Source: Thalassotalea loyana (GTDB taxonomy: Bacteria; Pseudomonadota; Gammaproteobacteria; Enterobacterales; Alteromonadaceae). From it: a stretch of 64,000 nt of DNA. A model generated the notes under the pieces. The model searched no databases and had not been told where the DNA came from. It worked only from the letters and a program-made list of their open reading frames with translations. The translations under genes and the position numbers were made by a program. The stretch lies in NCBI RefSeq assembly GCF_030161435.1, contig NZ_BSSV01000002.1:451838-515837 (forward strand). The letters run 5' to 3'. This document shows positions 34,865 to 44,924 of the stretch, one piece after another (the stretch's first letter is position 1; the number at the start of each line of letters is the position of its first letter).

Positions 34865-36316
34865 CTAACTGAAATTCATCAGTACAGCTATCACGACAAA
34901 GCTTGCTGCAAGTGCAATCAGCACCAACATGAATTTAGCGATAAACTTAGCCCAAACAACCCAATCGACTTTCGCAACACCAAGACAACCAATGAGTGAC
35001 GCCGATGTTGGAATAATAATATTTGTTAACCCATCGCCAAGCTGAAAAGCGAGTACCGCGACCTGTCTGGTAACCCCCACCAGATCAGCCAACGGCGCCA
35101 TTAATGGCATCGTTAACGCAGCTTGCCCTGACCCAGAAGCAATAAAAAAGTTAAACACCGATTGAAAAGCCAACATAAGTAGCGCAGATATATAGCTTGG
35201 AAAATCGCCAATCAACAATCCTGCATAATGTAGTAGTGTATTTAATACCGAAGGTTGAGAAGGGTCATCACCTCCTAACAAAATGACAATACCTTTAGCC
35301 ATACCTACGATCATTGCAGCAGGAAGTAATTCTTGAGCACCATGCTTAAACGCATCTGCCGCATCATTTAACAAGATACGTTTGCCTAAAACTGCGACTG
35401 CAGCAATGACACACCCCATGGCAAAGAATTGGCTTGCTATTTCTGGCAAGTAATACCCTTTTTCAACAACTCCCCAAATAACCCATACAATGGCTAATCC
35501 AAAAATGGAAAGAATGATCGAATCAACTTTAGTGAACTGACCTTGAGAAAGTGAATTTAGCGTATCGATGGAAGATTCGCTCGATGTTGCCTTAATAGCA
35601 TTGGCATGCCTCATCGTAAAAACTACGCCAACCGCTGTAAATACGAGCCACATTGTCATGCGAAATGGCGCTCCCGATAGTAAAGGAACATCAGCAATGC
35701 CTTGAGCAATAGCAACACTAAAAGGGTTCATCCAAGAAGCAGCAAAGCCAATTTGTGTCGCCACATAGGTGACCAATACCGTCGTTAGCGCGTCATAACC
35801 TAGCGCTCTCATTAATGGCAGTAGTACGATACAGAAGGCTATTGCTTCTTCACCCATACCAAAAATTGCACCTCCTAACGAAAACATAACAAAGAGAATC
35901 GGGATAAACAGAAACTCTAGTTTTTTTGTTCGATTAATGAGAGCAAGAATGCCATTGTTGACTGCACCAGTTTTCATCACGATACCGAATGCACCTCCGG
36001 TAATAATGATAAACATCATGACGCCAATTGCTGAGCCCCACTTGGTGCCCGAGACCATGCCTTCAAAGGCAAAGTTGAAAAAGCCAACGCCTCCACTATC
36101 GGCAAAAATAGGAACACCTTGTGTTTCTACCAATGAAAAACTTTCAGCAATGATCATTGCTTTTTCGCCATTATCCGGCTCAGTCATTTTGAATTGACCA
36201 GCAGGAATAACATGCGTTAGAAGCGCCGCAACAAGGACTACAAAGAATAGAATTATCAATGCGTCAGGCATTTTCGAAGAAGGCGTTAACACCTTTTCTT
36301 GGTTTAAATCTTTCAC
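34865..36316 (-). CDS. YfcC-family transporter
   Basis: 483 residues from a GTG at 36316. A TTG at 36382 would add 22 residues but would overlap a 10-base hairpin (36348-36357 with 36369-36378). About 12 membrane helices; motifs 'MPDALIILFFVVLVAALLTH' near the start, 'GMGEEAIAFCIVLLPLMRAL', 'GSGQAALTMPLMAPLADLVG' and 'GDGLTNIIIPTSASLIGCLG' fit the YfcC/DcuC branch of ion-transporter proteins, which move basic amino acids or dicarboxylates. Between receptor and dipeptidase it is a plausible importer of Asp-Arg or exporter/importer of its products. The substrate is inferred. Confidence 0.82.
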   Translation of the reverse strand: MKDLNQEKVLTPSSKMPDALIILFFVVLVAALLTHVIPAGQFKMTEPDNGEKAMIIAESFSLVETQGVPIFADSGGVGFFNFAFEGMVSGTKWGSAIGVMMFIIITGGAFGIVMKTGAVNNGILALINRTKKLEFLFIPILFVMFSLGGAIFGMGEEAIAFCIVLLPLMRALGYDALTTVLVTYVATQIGFAASWMNPFSVAIAQGIADVPLLSGAPFRMTMWLVFTAVGVVFTMRHANAIKATSSESSIDTLNSLSQGQFTKVDSIILSIFGLAIVWVIWGVVEKGYYLPEIASQFFAMGCVIAAVAVLGKRILLNDAADAFKHGAQELLPAAMIVGMAKGIVILLGGDDPSQPSVLNTLLHYAGLLIGDFPSYISALLMLAFQSVFNFFIASGSGQAALTMPLMAPLADLVGVTRQVAVLAFQLGDGLTNIIIPTSASLIGCLGVAKVDWVVWAKFIAKFMLVLIALAASFVVIAVLMNFS

Positions 36317-36347
36317 GAGTCGACTCTGGTTATTGAAGGAAAGGAAT

Positions 36348-36378
36348 ATGGCTACTTTAGTGAAACTGAAGTAGCCAT
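36348..36378 (-). repeat. hairpin between receptor and transporter genes
   Basis: 10-base perfect arms with an 11-base loop, just after the receptor stop codon. No T run. It probably marks an mRNA processing or stabilising point and argues that the transporter starts downstream of it. Confidence 0.5.
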
Positions 36379-36385
36379 ACAATGC

Positions 36386-39319
36386 CTACTTAAAGAAGTA
36401 GCTAAATGACAATTGGTAATTTACCCCAAGCGCATTATGGTTGATCGAATCGAACCCTCGACCTGAACCATATGCTACCGGCGGCTCTTCATCAAAAACA
36501 TTGTGAACTGTGAAATTTAGATTCATGTTGTCAAAGTCGTATCCCATGTTAAAACGAACCGTAGTCCACGAATCGACATCTCTTTCACCATTGGCATCTA
36601 ACTCACCTAAACTTTCTAGTTCGTCGATATTTCGTCCGCGTAAACGCTTGATATCATCTTGGTATGAACTTGTATAATCAGCTGTTAAGCTCGTATAGAA
36701 CTGTTCACCGACCCACGATACACGAAAACTTGCAATATTTTCAGGATAACGCCAAGTGCCAATCAACTCCTCAATTTCAGTTGAGCCCGCAATATTTCGT
36801 TCAAAACTCGCATAATGCGTACCATCAATAGAAAAAGTCAGGCGGCCCTGTTCAAACTGAAGGCTATGATCAAATGCGATATCGTAACCACTAACTTCTT
36901 GTGTTCCCGTATTCTCAAGCTGGATGACGTGATCTCGATATAAATCAAGTTGAGGGTCACGGAATATACCATTACCGTCATCCCAACCATTTTCAAGGAT
37001 TTCGTATAGGTTTGCGCCATCTTCATCGATATACAAACCACTGTTATCTGTCACGCTACAAGTATCTTCGCCATAGGATATCCCCATTTCGCCTGCTGGC
37101 ACCAATCCACAGTGACGCAAAGATGCATCAGTGATTGCGTTGGCCAAGACTGCTGTCATGTCGGTATCAATTAACTCTTCATGCTTGAATGACCAGTAGT
37201 CGATTGAGAAGTGAGTGTCTTGAGATGGGCTCCATGCAAAGCCTAAACTGACCGATTCAGATTCTTCAGGCTTTAAATTACTGTTGCCAAGTTCAAGCAC
37301 ATTAGGGCTTGAAGTAAAACCGTCACCATCACAATATAATGCAGCAACATTCTGATTCGCTGAACAATCATAGGTGGCGGTCGTCGTTCTTAATTTAACG
37401 CCTGCTTGCGTTAACGATGGCGCACGAAACGATGTTGACCATGAACCGCGGAAAACAACCGATTCATGCGGGCGATACGTTACGCCTACTTTAGGGTTAA
37501 AGGTGTCACCAAAATCATTGTAGTCATCGTAACGTCCCGCTAACTGCAGCTCTAATTGATCGGTCAACGGCCAGTAAAACTCTGCAAACGCTCCCCATTG
37601 ATTTCGATCCGCTTGAGATAGACTTGAACCGAAACCGAAAACATCAACTAGATAATCATTTTCGAATCTAGCACGCGCATTTAAAGATGGAATATCATTG
37701 ATTTCTTCTCGTCTAAATTCAACACCAAATGCCGCGCTGATCATATAGTCATTTATTTCAGCGATATCACCAGAAATTTTGGCGTCAATACCATATACCG
37801 TGCTTTCACCACTGCGTGTAGGCATTTCCTGCGCTGCTGCTAAAAGTGCATCATTAGCTGAATTACCCTCTAAAAATGGGTTGTAAGTTGCGAGTAGATT
37901 ACCAGACGCGCAAGACAGTGAATCCGCATTGCTATCATAATTAGCAATTGAACCATCACTACATAATTCACCTGTACTAACTGCATGATATTTATATCGA
38001 TTATAAATCCCTGCACTGGCAATCTGCTCAGATTCTGATTTTGATAACGTAATGCCGGTTTCCCAAAACCATTCCCCCCACTCACCAGATAAACTTGAAA
38101 CTAAACGCATCGCATCAGTTTCTATGTCGACAGTACGTGGCGTGCCAAATCTTGCATCGTATCGAAAGCCATAAAGTGTTTGACCAGCTTGAGTATCAAA
38201 CGGATCAATCCACATATCGTAAACGAGTGCATCGGCTACGTCTTGGGAAAAGGCACCATACAATGCTTCTTCACCAATCCAAGGCCCTTCTGAGTCATCT
38301 ATTTGATCAATTGGCGCAGGCGAAGATACGGCTGTCGACTTAGTTCTGCTGTAAAAGAAGTCCGTGTTCCAGCTCATGTTGTCGAAATCATGACTATAGA
38401 TAAAACCAGCTGACGTTGTCTCAAGCGCAGATCTTAATTCATCATCTTAGTTTGCATAATACGCGCAGATTTCCTCGCCATATTCCGTCGTGACAAACGC
38501 AGTTTTACAATTTGGATTGCCAATTTCATTGCCATCAAATGCTGAATAATAGTAAATATTAGGCGTGTGTTTTGGTAAGTATGAATAATTACTTTCAAGC
38601 ACAGGCGTGCGGGTGTACTCCCGATCTTGAGCATGAAATGCGTTGCGGTCAAAATGGTCTGCAAATACCGTTAAGTTACCGCCTGCAATTTCACCACCCC
38701 AGAGAAAATTGATGTTGTATTTGCCTTCATCTGAACCCGTAAAACTGTTGCCATACGAGCCATTAATTTCTGCACCTTGGTAATCTGTTTTCAGAATGTA
38801 ATTGATTACGCCGGCAACTGCGTCGGCCCCGTAAATTGCTGACGCTCCCGTAGCAAGTACTTCTACGCGCTCGATTGCTGATAGTGGAATTGAATTAATA
38901 TCAACAAAGTTTTGTGTGCCTGCCGCAAATGAACTTGCTGCAACACGACGTCCGTTAATCAGCGTTAATGTTGATGATGGCCCTAAACCACGTAAAGACG
39001 CAGCCGCTTGACCCGCTGGTGTTGCGTTTGAAGTTGCACCACTCTCTGACGTGGTGAATGATCCGATACCGCCGCGTGTTTGACTGATTTGTGCCATCAA
39101 CTCAGAAATTGAGCTTGCACCAGAGTTGCGAATATCATCTGCATTGATGACAACGAGTGGCTGTGTACCTTCTAAATCAACACCTCGAATTTGACTACCC
39201 GTAACAGTGATTTTTTCGATCGCTGTTTCTTCTTTTGACGCGTTATTTCCCTCTTGAGCGTTAGCATTACAAATCGCTAACACAGACAGTGCGACTGCCG
39301 ATAACGTAAATTTATTCAT
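36386..39319 (-). pseudogene. TonB-dependent receptor broken by an in-frame stop
   Basis: One frame of 978 codons, signal peptide to the terminal 'NYQLSFSYFFK', interrupted by TAA at 38449-38447 after residue 290 (CAYYAN). Downstream, the same frame continues with DDELRSALETTSAGFIYSHD without a frameshift. N-part: signal peptide to about 21, plug domain 35-170 ('EKITVTGSQIRGVDL', 'LRGLGPSSTLTLINGRRVA'). C-part: beta-barrel with the usual 'FRGSWSTSFRAPSLTQ' and 'NLKPEESESVSLGF'. Outer-membrane uptake of a large or scarce substrate is the family role. A single base change would restore it, so it may be a very recent mutation, a sequencing error or a read-through stop. Confidence 0.88.
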
Positions 39320-39687
39320 CTTCTGACCGTTTATAATTTTAATTTTTTAATGACACACAGCGCGCACCAATAGCGCAACAGACTGTGAAGAAATAATTTT
39401 TAAGAGGGGGATGAAGTCGCAGACGTCATGCCCCGGAAAGCAAAATGCTTTCCGGGTTTATTCGTCAAACCACTCCGAAAGATAAAAATTCGAGTAGTAA
39501 TATGTTGTCAGCGTGAATGCTTTCTTGTACATATTAAAAAGGTCTTCGGTTTTCCAAGAGCTTGACCCTAATCAAGCTCATTCAAAATTCACTTAATTAA
39601 TAAATACCGTTGTCAAAAAACATTGTCAACACAATTGTTAAAAAAACGATTTGTTTCGTCAAAAAACATCGAGATAGGAATTTTGAA
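39320..39687. other. divergent promoter region, receptor operon / cyanophycinase
   Basis: 368 bases between the two divergent start codons. It must carry the promoters of both arms of the putative cyanophycin locus. An 11-base perfect hairpin (39432-39442 with 39446-39456) stands in it, without a real T run on either side. No recognisable operator of a known regulator was found. Confidence 0.5.
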
Positions 39688-41466
39688 ATGCGACTAACTT
39701 CTCTAATATTGCTGCTATTTTCAGTAAATGCGACAGCAAATAACAAAAACACAATTAATAACCCAAGCGAACTTTTTTTAGTTGGCGGCGGGTTAAAATC
39801 CTGTTCAACCATGTCAAAATCGCAGTGTAATTCAGGGCACAATCTATCTAATTCAACGAATGAGATAGCAAAAACTCAGGCACTTTATCGTTTAGATCAT
39901 ACCGCAAGAGACCGAGTTGATAGGTTAATTCCTACCCATTATTCGGCAAAACATGGGACTCAAATAAAAAAATTACTCACAAAAGCGTTAAAAGAATCAA
40001 ATAAAAAACGAATGTCAAAACGGGCATTAATCGATTATTTGCGACAATTTGACAATACAAACCTAATAAACAAATTGTCAGATCCTGAATATTATTTATT
40101 GCTGGATGCACTTGAAATACATCAGCAATCTCCCATCAACAACGAAAGATTGAAGGAAACAGTCTGGCTAGACAGGTCAAAGAATTCGTTTACCACTCAG
40201 GTATACCGTGAGTTTGTCGAACGTGCAAAATTCCTCTCAGGAAGAGAAAAACCAACTATTCTCGTCGTTACGGCGTCGGCAAGAGATAGTTTTGAAGCTG
40301 TCGATTTTTATGTGCAAGCGTTTGAACAGGCAGGTGCTATCGTTCAATGGTTACCAATAGATGCTACGCTCCAGTCAATATTAAATAACCAATCACGCAG
40401 TAACCCACGATTGTGCGACCAACTTGCCGAAACAAGAATTAACGTTCAAAAATCTGCATACAGAGAGTCAATTTATCCAGATTTAACGGCGAAGCAACAT
40501 GCAGCTTGTCTTGATCCGCAACTCATGTTGAACCAAGTAACACAGGCGGACGGCATTTTTATTAACGGCGGTGATCAATCACTCACTAAGCAGGCCTTTA
40601 TCAAGCCAAACGGTGAAGACACAGCGTTAATGGCAACCATCAGAGCTAAATTTAATGATGGAAATTTTATCATTGGTGGCACGAGTGCGGGAACCGCAGT
40701 CATGTCCGGTGGTATTTTTAACAAACATCCTGTTCCTATGATAACGAGTGGTCAAAGTGATCGCGCGATATTCCATGGTGCACATGCTAACGTTGTACCA
40801 ACCGAAGGCTGCCAAAAAGCAAATAACTGCGACGCCGTTCCTAACGATCAACTGACTTATTCCTCATTAGGTGGACTCGGTTTATTTTCGGTAGGAATAC
40901 TGGATACGCACTTTTCTGAGCGCGGGCGTCAAGGGCGCTTAGCTGTGCTGGCTCGTCATACTATGAGTCGCCTTGCATTTGGGGTAGACGAAAGAACCGC
41001 ATTAGTTGTTAGGCAACTCAACAATCATCATTTTGAGCTATCTGTCATTGGCCAGTCTGGCGTTTTTATCGTTGAAGATAAGTTGTCAGCTAACGTTGAA
41101 AAGCCAAGTCGGCTTGACGTTATCACTCACTATATTCATCAAGGTGACAAAGTTAACGTGTCGCCAACAGGTACATTGTCTTTTGAGTTCTCGAAGGACA
41201 AGCAACGTTCTAAGCACGTTTCAGGTAAGCTCCCAGTCGTGGCCAATATATTTGACAAAGAAAAATATATAACAGCGACAAAATTACTATGCCTATCTGA
41301 GGAAAAAAGCATCACAGGTACCGTCACTTATGACGGCCAGTATGCCGATATCAAGATCATGAAAAATAACGAATCAAATTCAATGCAGGGGTTGTATCTC
41401 ATTGGAAAAAATAAAAAGCATGATTGTTCGTATCAAAACTACCAACTGGAAATTTCAGTAAAGTAG
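39688..41466 (+). CDS. secreted cyanophycinase-like peptidase (S51 family)
   Basis: 592 residues from the ATG at 39688, which has tagga seven bases upstream and opens with a Sec signal (MRLTSLILLLFSVNATA). An in-frame TTG 26 codons earlier has no such merit. The S51 domain is placed late: GGDQ at 294-297, nucleophile Ser333 in GGTSAGTAVMSGG, His408 in LDTHFSERGRQGRL. These are the core motifs of cyanophycinase, which cuts cyanophycin into beta-Asp-Arg dipeptides. A 200-residue N-terminal region and a 150-residue C-terminal region are not in intracellular CphB (about 270 residues) but are compatible with an extracellular form. Divergent from the receptor-transporter-dipeptidase operon. Confidence 0.88.
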   Translation: MRLTSLILLLFSVNATANNKNTINNPSELFLVGGGLKSCSTMSKSQCNSGHNLSNSTNEIAKTQALYRLDHTARDRVDRLIPTHYSAKHGTQIKKLLTKALKESNKKRMSKRALIDYLRQFDNTNLINKLSDPEYYLLLDALEIHQQSPINNERLKETVWLDRSKNSFTTQVYREFVERAKFLSGREKPTILVVTASARDSFEAVDFYVQAFEQAGAIVQWLPIDATLQSILNNQSRSNPRLCDQLAETRINVQKSAYRESIYPDLTAKQHAACLDPQLMLNQVTQADGIFINGGDQSLTKQAFIKPNGEDTALMATIRAKFNDGNFIIGGTSAGTAVMSGGIFNKHPVPMITSGQSDRAIFHGAHANVVPTEGCQKANNCDAVPNDQLTYSSLGGLGLFSVGILDTHFSERGRQGRLAVLARHTMSRLAFGVDERTALVVRQLNNHHFELSVIGQSGVFIVEDKLSANVEKPSRLDVITHYIHQGDKVNVSPTGTLSFEFSKDKQRSKHVSGKLPVVANIFDKEKYITATKLLCLSEEKSITGTVTYDGQYADIKIMKNNESNSMQGLYLIGKNKKHDCSYQNYQLEISVK

Positions 41467-41478
41467 ATAGGATGGACA

Positions 41479-41508
41479 AAAGCACCTGAAGAAGTTATCA
41501 GGTGCTTT
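41479..41508 (+). terminator. terminator of the cyanophycinase gene
   Basis: 11-base perfect stem aaagcacctga/tcaggtgcttt with an 8-base loop, 12 bases after the stop. T run of three only. Confidence 0.65.
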
Positions 41509-41548
41509 GAATAAAAAAATGAGAATGCGATTAAGATTGCAAACGCTA

Positions 41549-43429
41549 TTAATGGTAAGAACGTTCTAAATAAACACTAAAGTCGTCTAATGGCAGCGGT
41601 TCACACAGCTCAAACCCTTGTCCATATTGACACTTTTTATCAACGAGTGTGGTTAATAGGCTGTCTGATTGAACACCTTTTGCAATAACATCTATACCAA
41701 TATGTTTTGCATAAGAAAGAAGACCATCAAGTATTTTTTGTTCGTGGCGATTATCTTCCATTGCATTGATCAGTTTACGATCAAGTTTAATTGATTTGAC
41801 TCCCATATGATAAAGATCAACCAAATTCGAGTGCCCGTAACCATAATCATCAATGCAGATATTCACACCAAATTTCTGCATTGACTTCACTTGCTGTTCT
41901 ACTTGGTTGTGTTTGCTTAACAATGCAGATTCTTTAATTTCCAAGGTCAACGCTTCTGGCGGCAACCCCGTAATGTTCAATGTGTCTAATACCATCGACT
42001 CTAATGAATTATCACGCAGTTGATATGCCGATACATTCACTGAAACGGTTAAATTAGCATATCCTCGATTTCGCCAATTCATACATTGAATGCACGTCTC
42101 TTTTAAAACACGCTTGCCTATTTCTTGGATCATGCCATTGTCTTCGGCTAGTGGAATAAACACATCGGGATCGATCCATAAATTGACGCCATTATTCCAT
42201 CGAACTAATGCTTCAACGCCTACGATTTCATTCTTATCTAGATTAAGGACTGGCTGGTAATACAAGTCTAGAGACTTTTTAACAATCGTATTTCGCAACT
42301 GCTCAACCAACTGTCCTTTGATTGCCAACTCTTGGTTTAATTCTTCATCAAAAAAACTGCAAGCATTTCGCCCGAGCGCTTTTGACTTGTACATGGCTAA
42401 ATCTGCTTTTTTACTCAACTCGTCAAACTCAACACCGTCATTAGGTGAGAGTGCAACGCCAATCGATGCAGAAATCTCTATTTTATGAGACAAAATGAAA
42501 AATGGGCTTTTGAGTGTTTCAAGAATTTTATTCGCGATGTCACCTATTGAGCTTTGTTCATTATTCGCTTCAATAATCACGACAAACTCGTCACCACCAA
42601 TACGACAAACAGAATCGCGTTTGCGCACTACCGTACTGATTCTGCTCGCCACTTCCTTCAATAATAAATCACCAATATCATGACCCAAATTATCATTGAC
42701 CGGCTTAAAATGATCTAAGTCGATAAACAATAAGCCAACCAACTCGCCACTTCTCGTAACATGAGCCAAAGATTGTTGAAAGCGGTCTTCTGCCAAATAC
42801 CTATTAGGCAGACCAGTTAAGGCATCATGATGTGCTAAATGCTGTATTTCTTTCTGACTTTCAGTTGCTTGTTTGTGCTCAAACGTTAATTCATTAGTTT
42901 TACGTTTAAGCTCATTGACGAGCTGTTTTACGGTAAAACCTATGACTAATAAAATCACAACAATATCAGCAACAACACTCCAGTTTACCGGTGCAACATT
43001 GCGATTATTGCCTAATTCAATGTCGTAATAACCAAGTCCAATAACAAAACAGATGACATAAATTAAAACACAGTAAAATAATCGTGAGGAACCAACGATA
43101 GCGGAAAATACAAGAATACCGGGCAATGCGACAACGGCACTGTCTCGCAAACCATTATTTATATACATAAGGCTGGTTATGACAAAAGCACCGTTGAGTA
43201 ACAAGATCGCAGAAGAGACGGTAAAGCGTTTGAAATACAAGAAAGCTAAGCTGATGAAATTAATTGCAAAAGCCGACATAAGTATTGGTGTTTCTGCAAC
43301 ATCCACCCCAGCGAAATAATTGCTGGTGATAACCATAGCTATAACAAACTGGGCTAACCAAATAAATTGTTTAAGTCTTTGATAGCGTCCTGCTAATACC
43401 GATGATGAAAATTCAGCGTCATCTTTCAT
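41549..43429 (-). CDS. membrane GGDEF-EAL protein with altered EAL site
   Basis: 626 residues. About five or six N-terminal membrane helices (18-170), then GGDEF domain with intact GGDEF and RxxD (RKRD), then EAL domain. EAL itself is present (GVEALVRW), as are Asn (NVSAYQL), Glu (LEIKES), Asp-Asp (DDYGYGHSNL) and Lys (SIKLDR). In the EGVE motif, however, the Glu is Lys (IAKGVQ). The Glu at this place (Glu352 in RocR) is needed for hydrolysis in studied EAL enzymes, so this is probably a cyclase with a dead or weak phosphodiesterase domain. Confidence 0.9.
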   Translation of the reverse strand: MKDDAEFSSSVLAGRYQRLKQFIWLAQFVIAMVITSNYFAGVDVAETPILMSAFAINFISLAFLYFKRFTVSSAILLLNGAFVITSLMYINNGLRDSAVVALPGILVFSAIVGSSRLFYCVLIYVICFVIGLGYYDIELGNNRNVAPVNWSVVADIVVILLVIGFTVKQLVNELKRKTNELTFEHKQATESQKEIQHLAHHDALTGLPNRYLAEDRFQQSLAHVTRSGELVGLLFIDLDHFKPVNDNLGHDIGDLLLKEVASRISTVVRKRDSVCRIGGDEFVVIIEANNEQSSIGDIANKILETLKSPFFILSHKIEISASIGVALSPNDGVEFDELSKKADLAMYKSKALGRNACSFFDEELNQELAIKGQLVEQLRNTIVKKSLDLYYQPVLNLDKNEIVGVEALVRWNNGVNLWIDPDVFIPLAEDNGMIQEIGKRVLKETCIQCMNWRNRGYANLTVSVNVSAYQLRDNSLESMVLDTLNITGLPPEALTLEIKESALLSKHNQVEQQVKSMQKFGVNICIDDYGYGHSNLVDLYHMGVKSIKLDRKLINAMEDNRHEQKILDGLLSYAKHIGIDVIAKGVQSDSLLTTLVDKKCQYGQGFELCEPLPLDDFSVYLERSYH

Positions 43430-43453
43430 GTTACTTCCAAATTATAATTATTC

Positions 43454-44695
43454 TTAATCACCTAACAGTGCATCGAATGGTTCGATAACCACGCTCTCCC
43501 CTGCACTCACGCCACCTTGGTCTTTATCCATAATGATAAAACAATTTGCACGTCCAATACTTGATAAAACACCTGAACCTTGAGTACCAGTCGTTTTAAC
43601 AACAACCCGCCCACTCTCATCAACATGATAATTCCCACGCTGAAAGTCTGTTCGACCAGGTGCTTTTCGCAATTCGGTTAACGTCACTGCAGGCAAACGC
43701 ATTCTTTTAATAGGTGTTGCCCCAGCAATCTTGGTAATTCCTTGCATTGCTATTTGATAAAACGTAACAGCTGCCGATACCGGATTACCCGGTAAGCCAA
43801 AAAAGGTGCTATTAGGTAACAAACCAAAGGCTAAGGGTTTTCCTGGTTTCATTGATATCTTCCAGAAACCAATTTTGCCAATATCGTCGAGTACCATCTT
43901 GGTGTAATCGGCATCGCCTACCGATACACCACCGCTTGATATCACAACATCTGCTGCTTCATCGGCATCGCAAAAAGCTTGTTTTATCAAGTCAAAATCA
44001 TCAGCAATAATACCATAGTCGATAACATCGGCGTTAATTTTCGCCAACATGTGCTTTAAGAAGTGACCATTGGATTCATAAATATCGCCTGCAGACAAGG
44101 GTTGTCCGGCAGCTTTTAATTCATCACCTGTCGCAATTAATGCCACTTTAATCTTGCGATAAACTTTTACTGACGCTATTCCAACTGACGCTAATAACGC
44201 AATATCGATTGCATTAAGTCGCTTACCACGGTGAAGTATCGTTTGAGCGTTGTCGATATCTTCTCCAGCAAAGCGCACATTTTGTGCTTTTCTTACGTCC
44301 TTCAAAAAAGACACCTTGTCGCCTTCAACCTGGCAATGCTCTTGCATAATAACCGTATCACAACCATCAGGAATCACTGCGCCAGTCATAATGCGCACAC
44401 ACTCACCTAAACCACACGTACCAAAATATGGTTCACCAGCCATCGACTTACCAATTAACTTAGTCGTCGTGCTAGTGGCTAAACTGTCAAAATTAACAGC
44501 ATAACCGTCCATCGCCGAGTTATCATGAGGAGGCACTTGAACAGGGCTGACTTGATCAGCAAACAAAACGCGGTTCAACGCCTGATCTAAGTTCACTTCT
44601 TCGAATTCTGTTATCGCTTCGATATTATCAACAATATTGTTTATCGCTTGCTCTACGCTTAGGAACTGTTGTTCAGAAAAACAATCGCAACTCAT
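43454..44695 (-). CDS. moeA: molybdopterin molybdotransferase
   Basis: 413 residues. 'PVQVPPHDNSAMDGYAVNF' at the N-terminal part, 'IMTGAVIPDGCDTVIMQE', 'ALIATGDEL', 'SSGGVSVGDADYTK', and the MoaB/Mog-like fold with 'MKPGKPLAFGLL' and 'FFGLPGNPVSAAV' (parts of about 20 residues or less). It inserts molybdate into adenylated molybdopterin. Divergent from moaA; the region between them carries the candidate Moco riboswitch. Confidence 0.95.
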   Translation of the reverse strand: MSCDCFSEQQFLSVEQAINNIVDNIEAITEFEEVNLDQALNRVLFADQVSPVQVPPHDNSAMDGYAVNFDSLATSTTTKLIGKSMAGEPYFGTCGLGECVRIMTGAVIPDGCDTVIMQEHCQVEGDKVSFLKDVRKAQNVRFAGEDIDNAQTILHRGKRLNAIDIALLASVGIASVKVYRKIKVALIATGDELKAAGQPLSAGDIYESNGHFLKHMLAKINADVIDYGIIADDFDLIKQAFCDADEAADVVISSGGVSVGDADYTKMVLDDIGKIGFWKISMKPGKPLAFGLLPNSTFFGLPGNPVSAAVTFYQIAMQGITKIAGATPIKRMRLPAVTLTELRKAPGRTDFQRGNYHVDESGRVVVKTTGTQGSGVLSSIGRANCFIIMDKDQGGVSAGESVVIEPFDALLGD

Positions 44696-44826
44696 GGCTA
44701 ACCCTATGATAAAAATAATTATCTATCTTACGTAAAACTTGTCCGTGATCAAAGTAGCTATATTGAGTTATATCAACAAATACTCTAGTATTTAGTATAT
44801 TAATTCGCCGAGCTTTTATCGCTAAA

Positions 44827-44924
44827 TTACATAGATGTAACAGGTGGTTTGAGCCGCAGCCGCTTAATTGGCTGCCAGGGTTTAGTTGGAAACGACTATG
44901 CCTCCCGACATTTGGAAAGGTGAC
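44827..44924 (+). promoter_or_regulatory. candidate Moco riboswitch upstream of moaA
   Basis: The leader contains a gcagcc/ggctgc hairpin, the stem tagttg-gaaa-cgacta with a GNRA loop (44883-44898), the conserved-looking stretches gccaggg and gcctcccg, and ends in ggaaaggtgac, which is both Shine-Dalgarno and the expected 3' edge. I read it as the Moco RNA motif known before moaA operons in gammaproteobacteria; binding would sequester the ribosome site. Recognised by pattern, not by covariance search. Confidence 0.65.

Noticed and set aside
36348..36382. TTG at 36382 as start of the transporter
   Set aside because: It would place a strong hairpin inside the coding sequence and add a tail not typical for YfcC. 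The GTG at 36316 is preferred, with moderate confidence.
36386..38377. Receptor C-terminal part as a separate gene starting at 38377
   Set aside because: It is in the same frame as the upstream part, lacks a signal peptide and plug, and begins in the middle of a barrel strand. It is the remainder of the broken receptor.
39432..39456. Hairpin in the divergent region as a terminator
   Set aside because: No T run on either side and it lies upstream of both genes. Kept only as part of the intergenic note.
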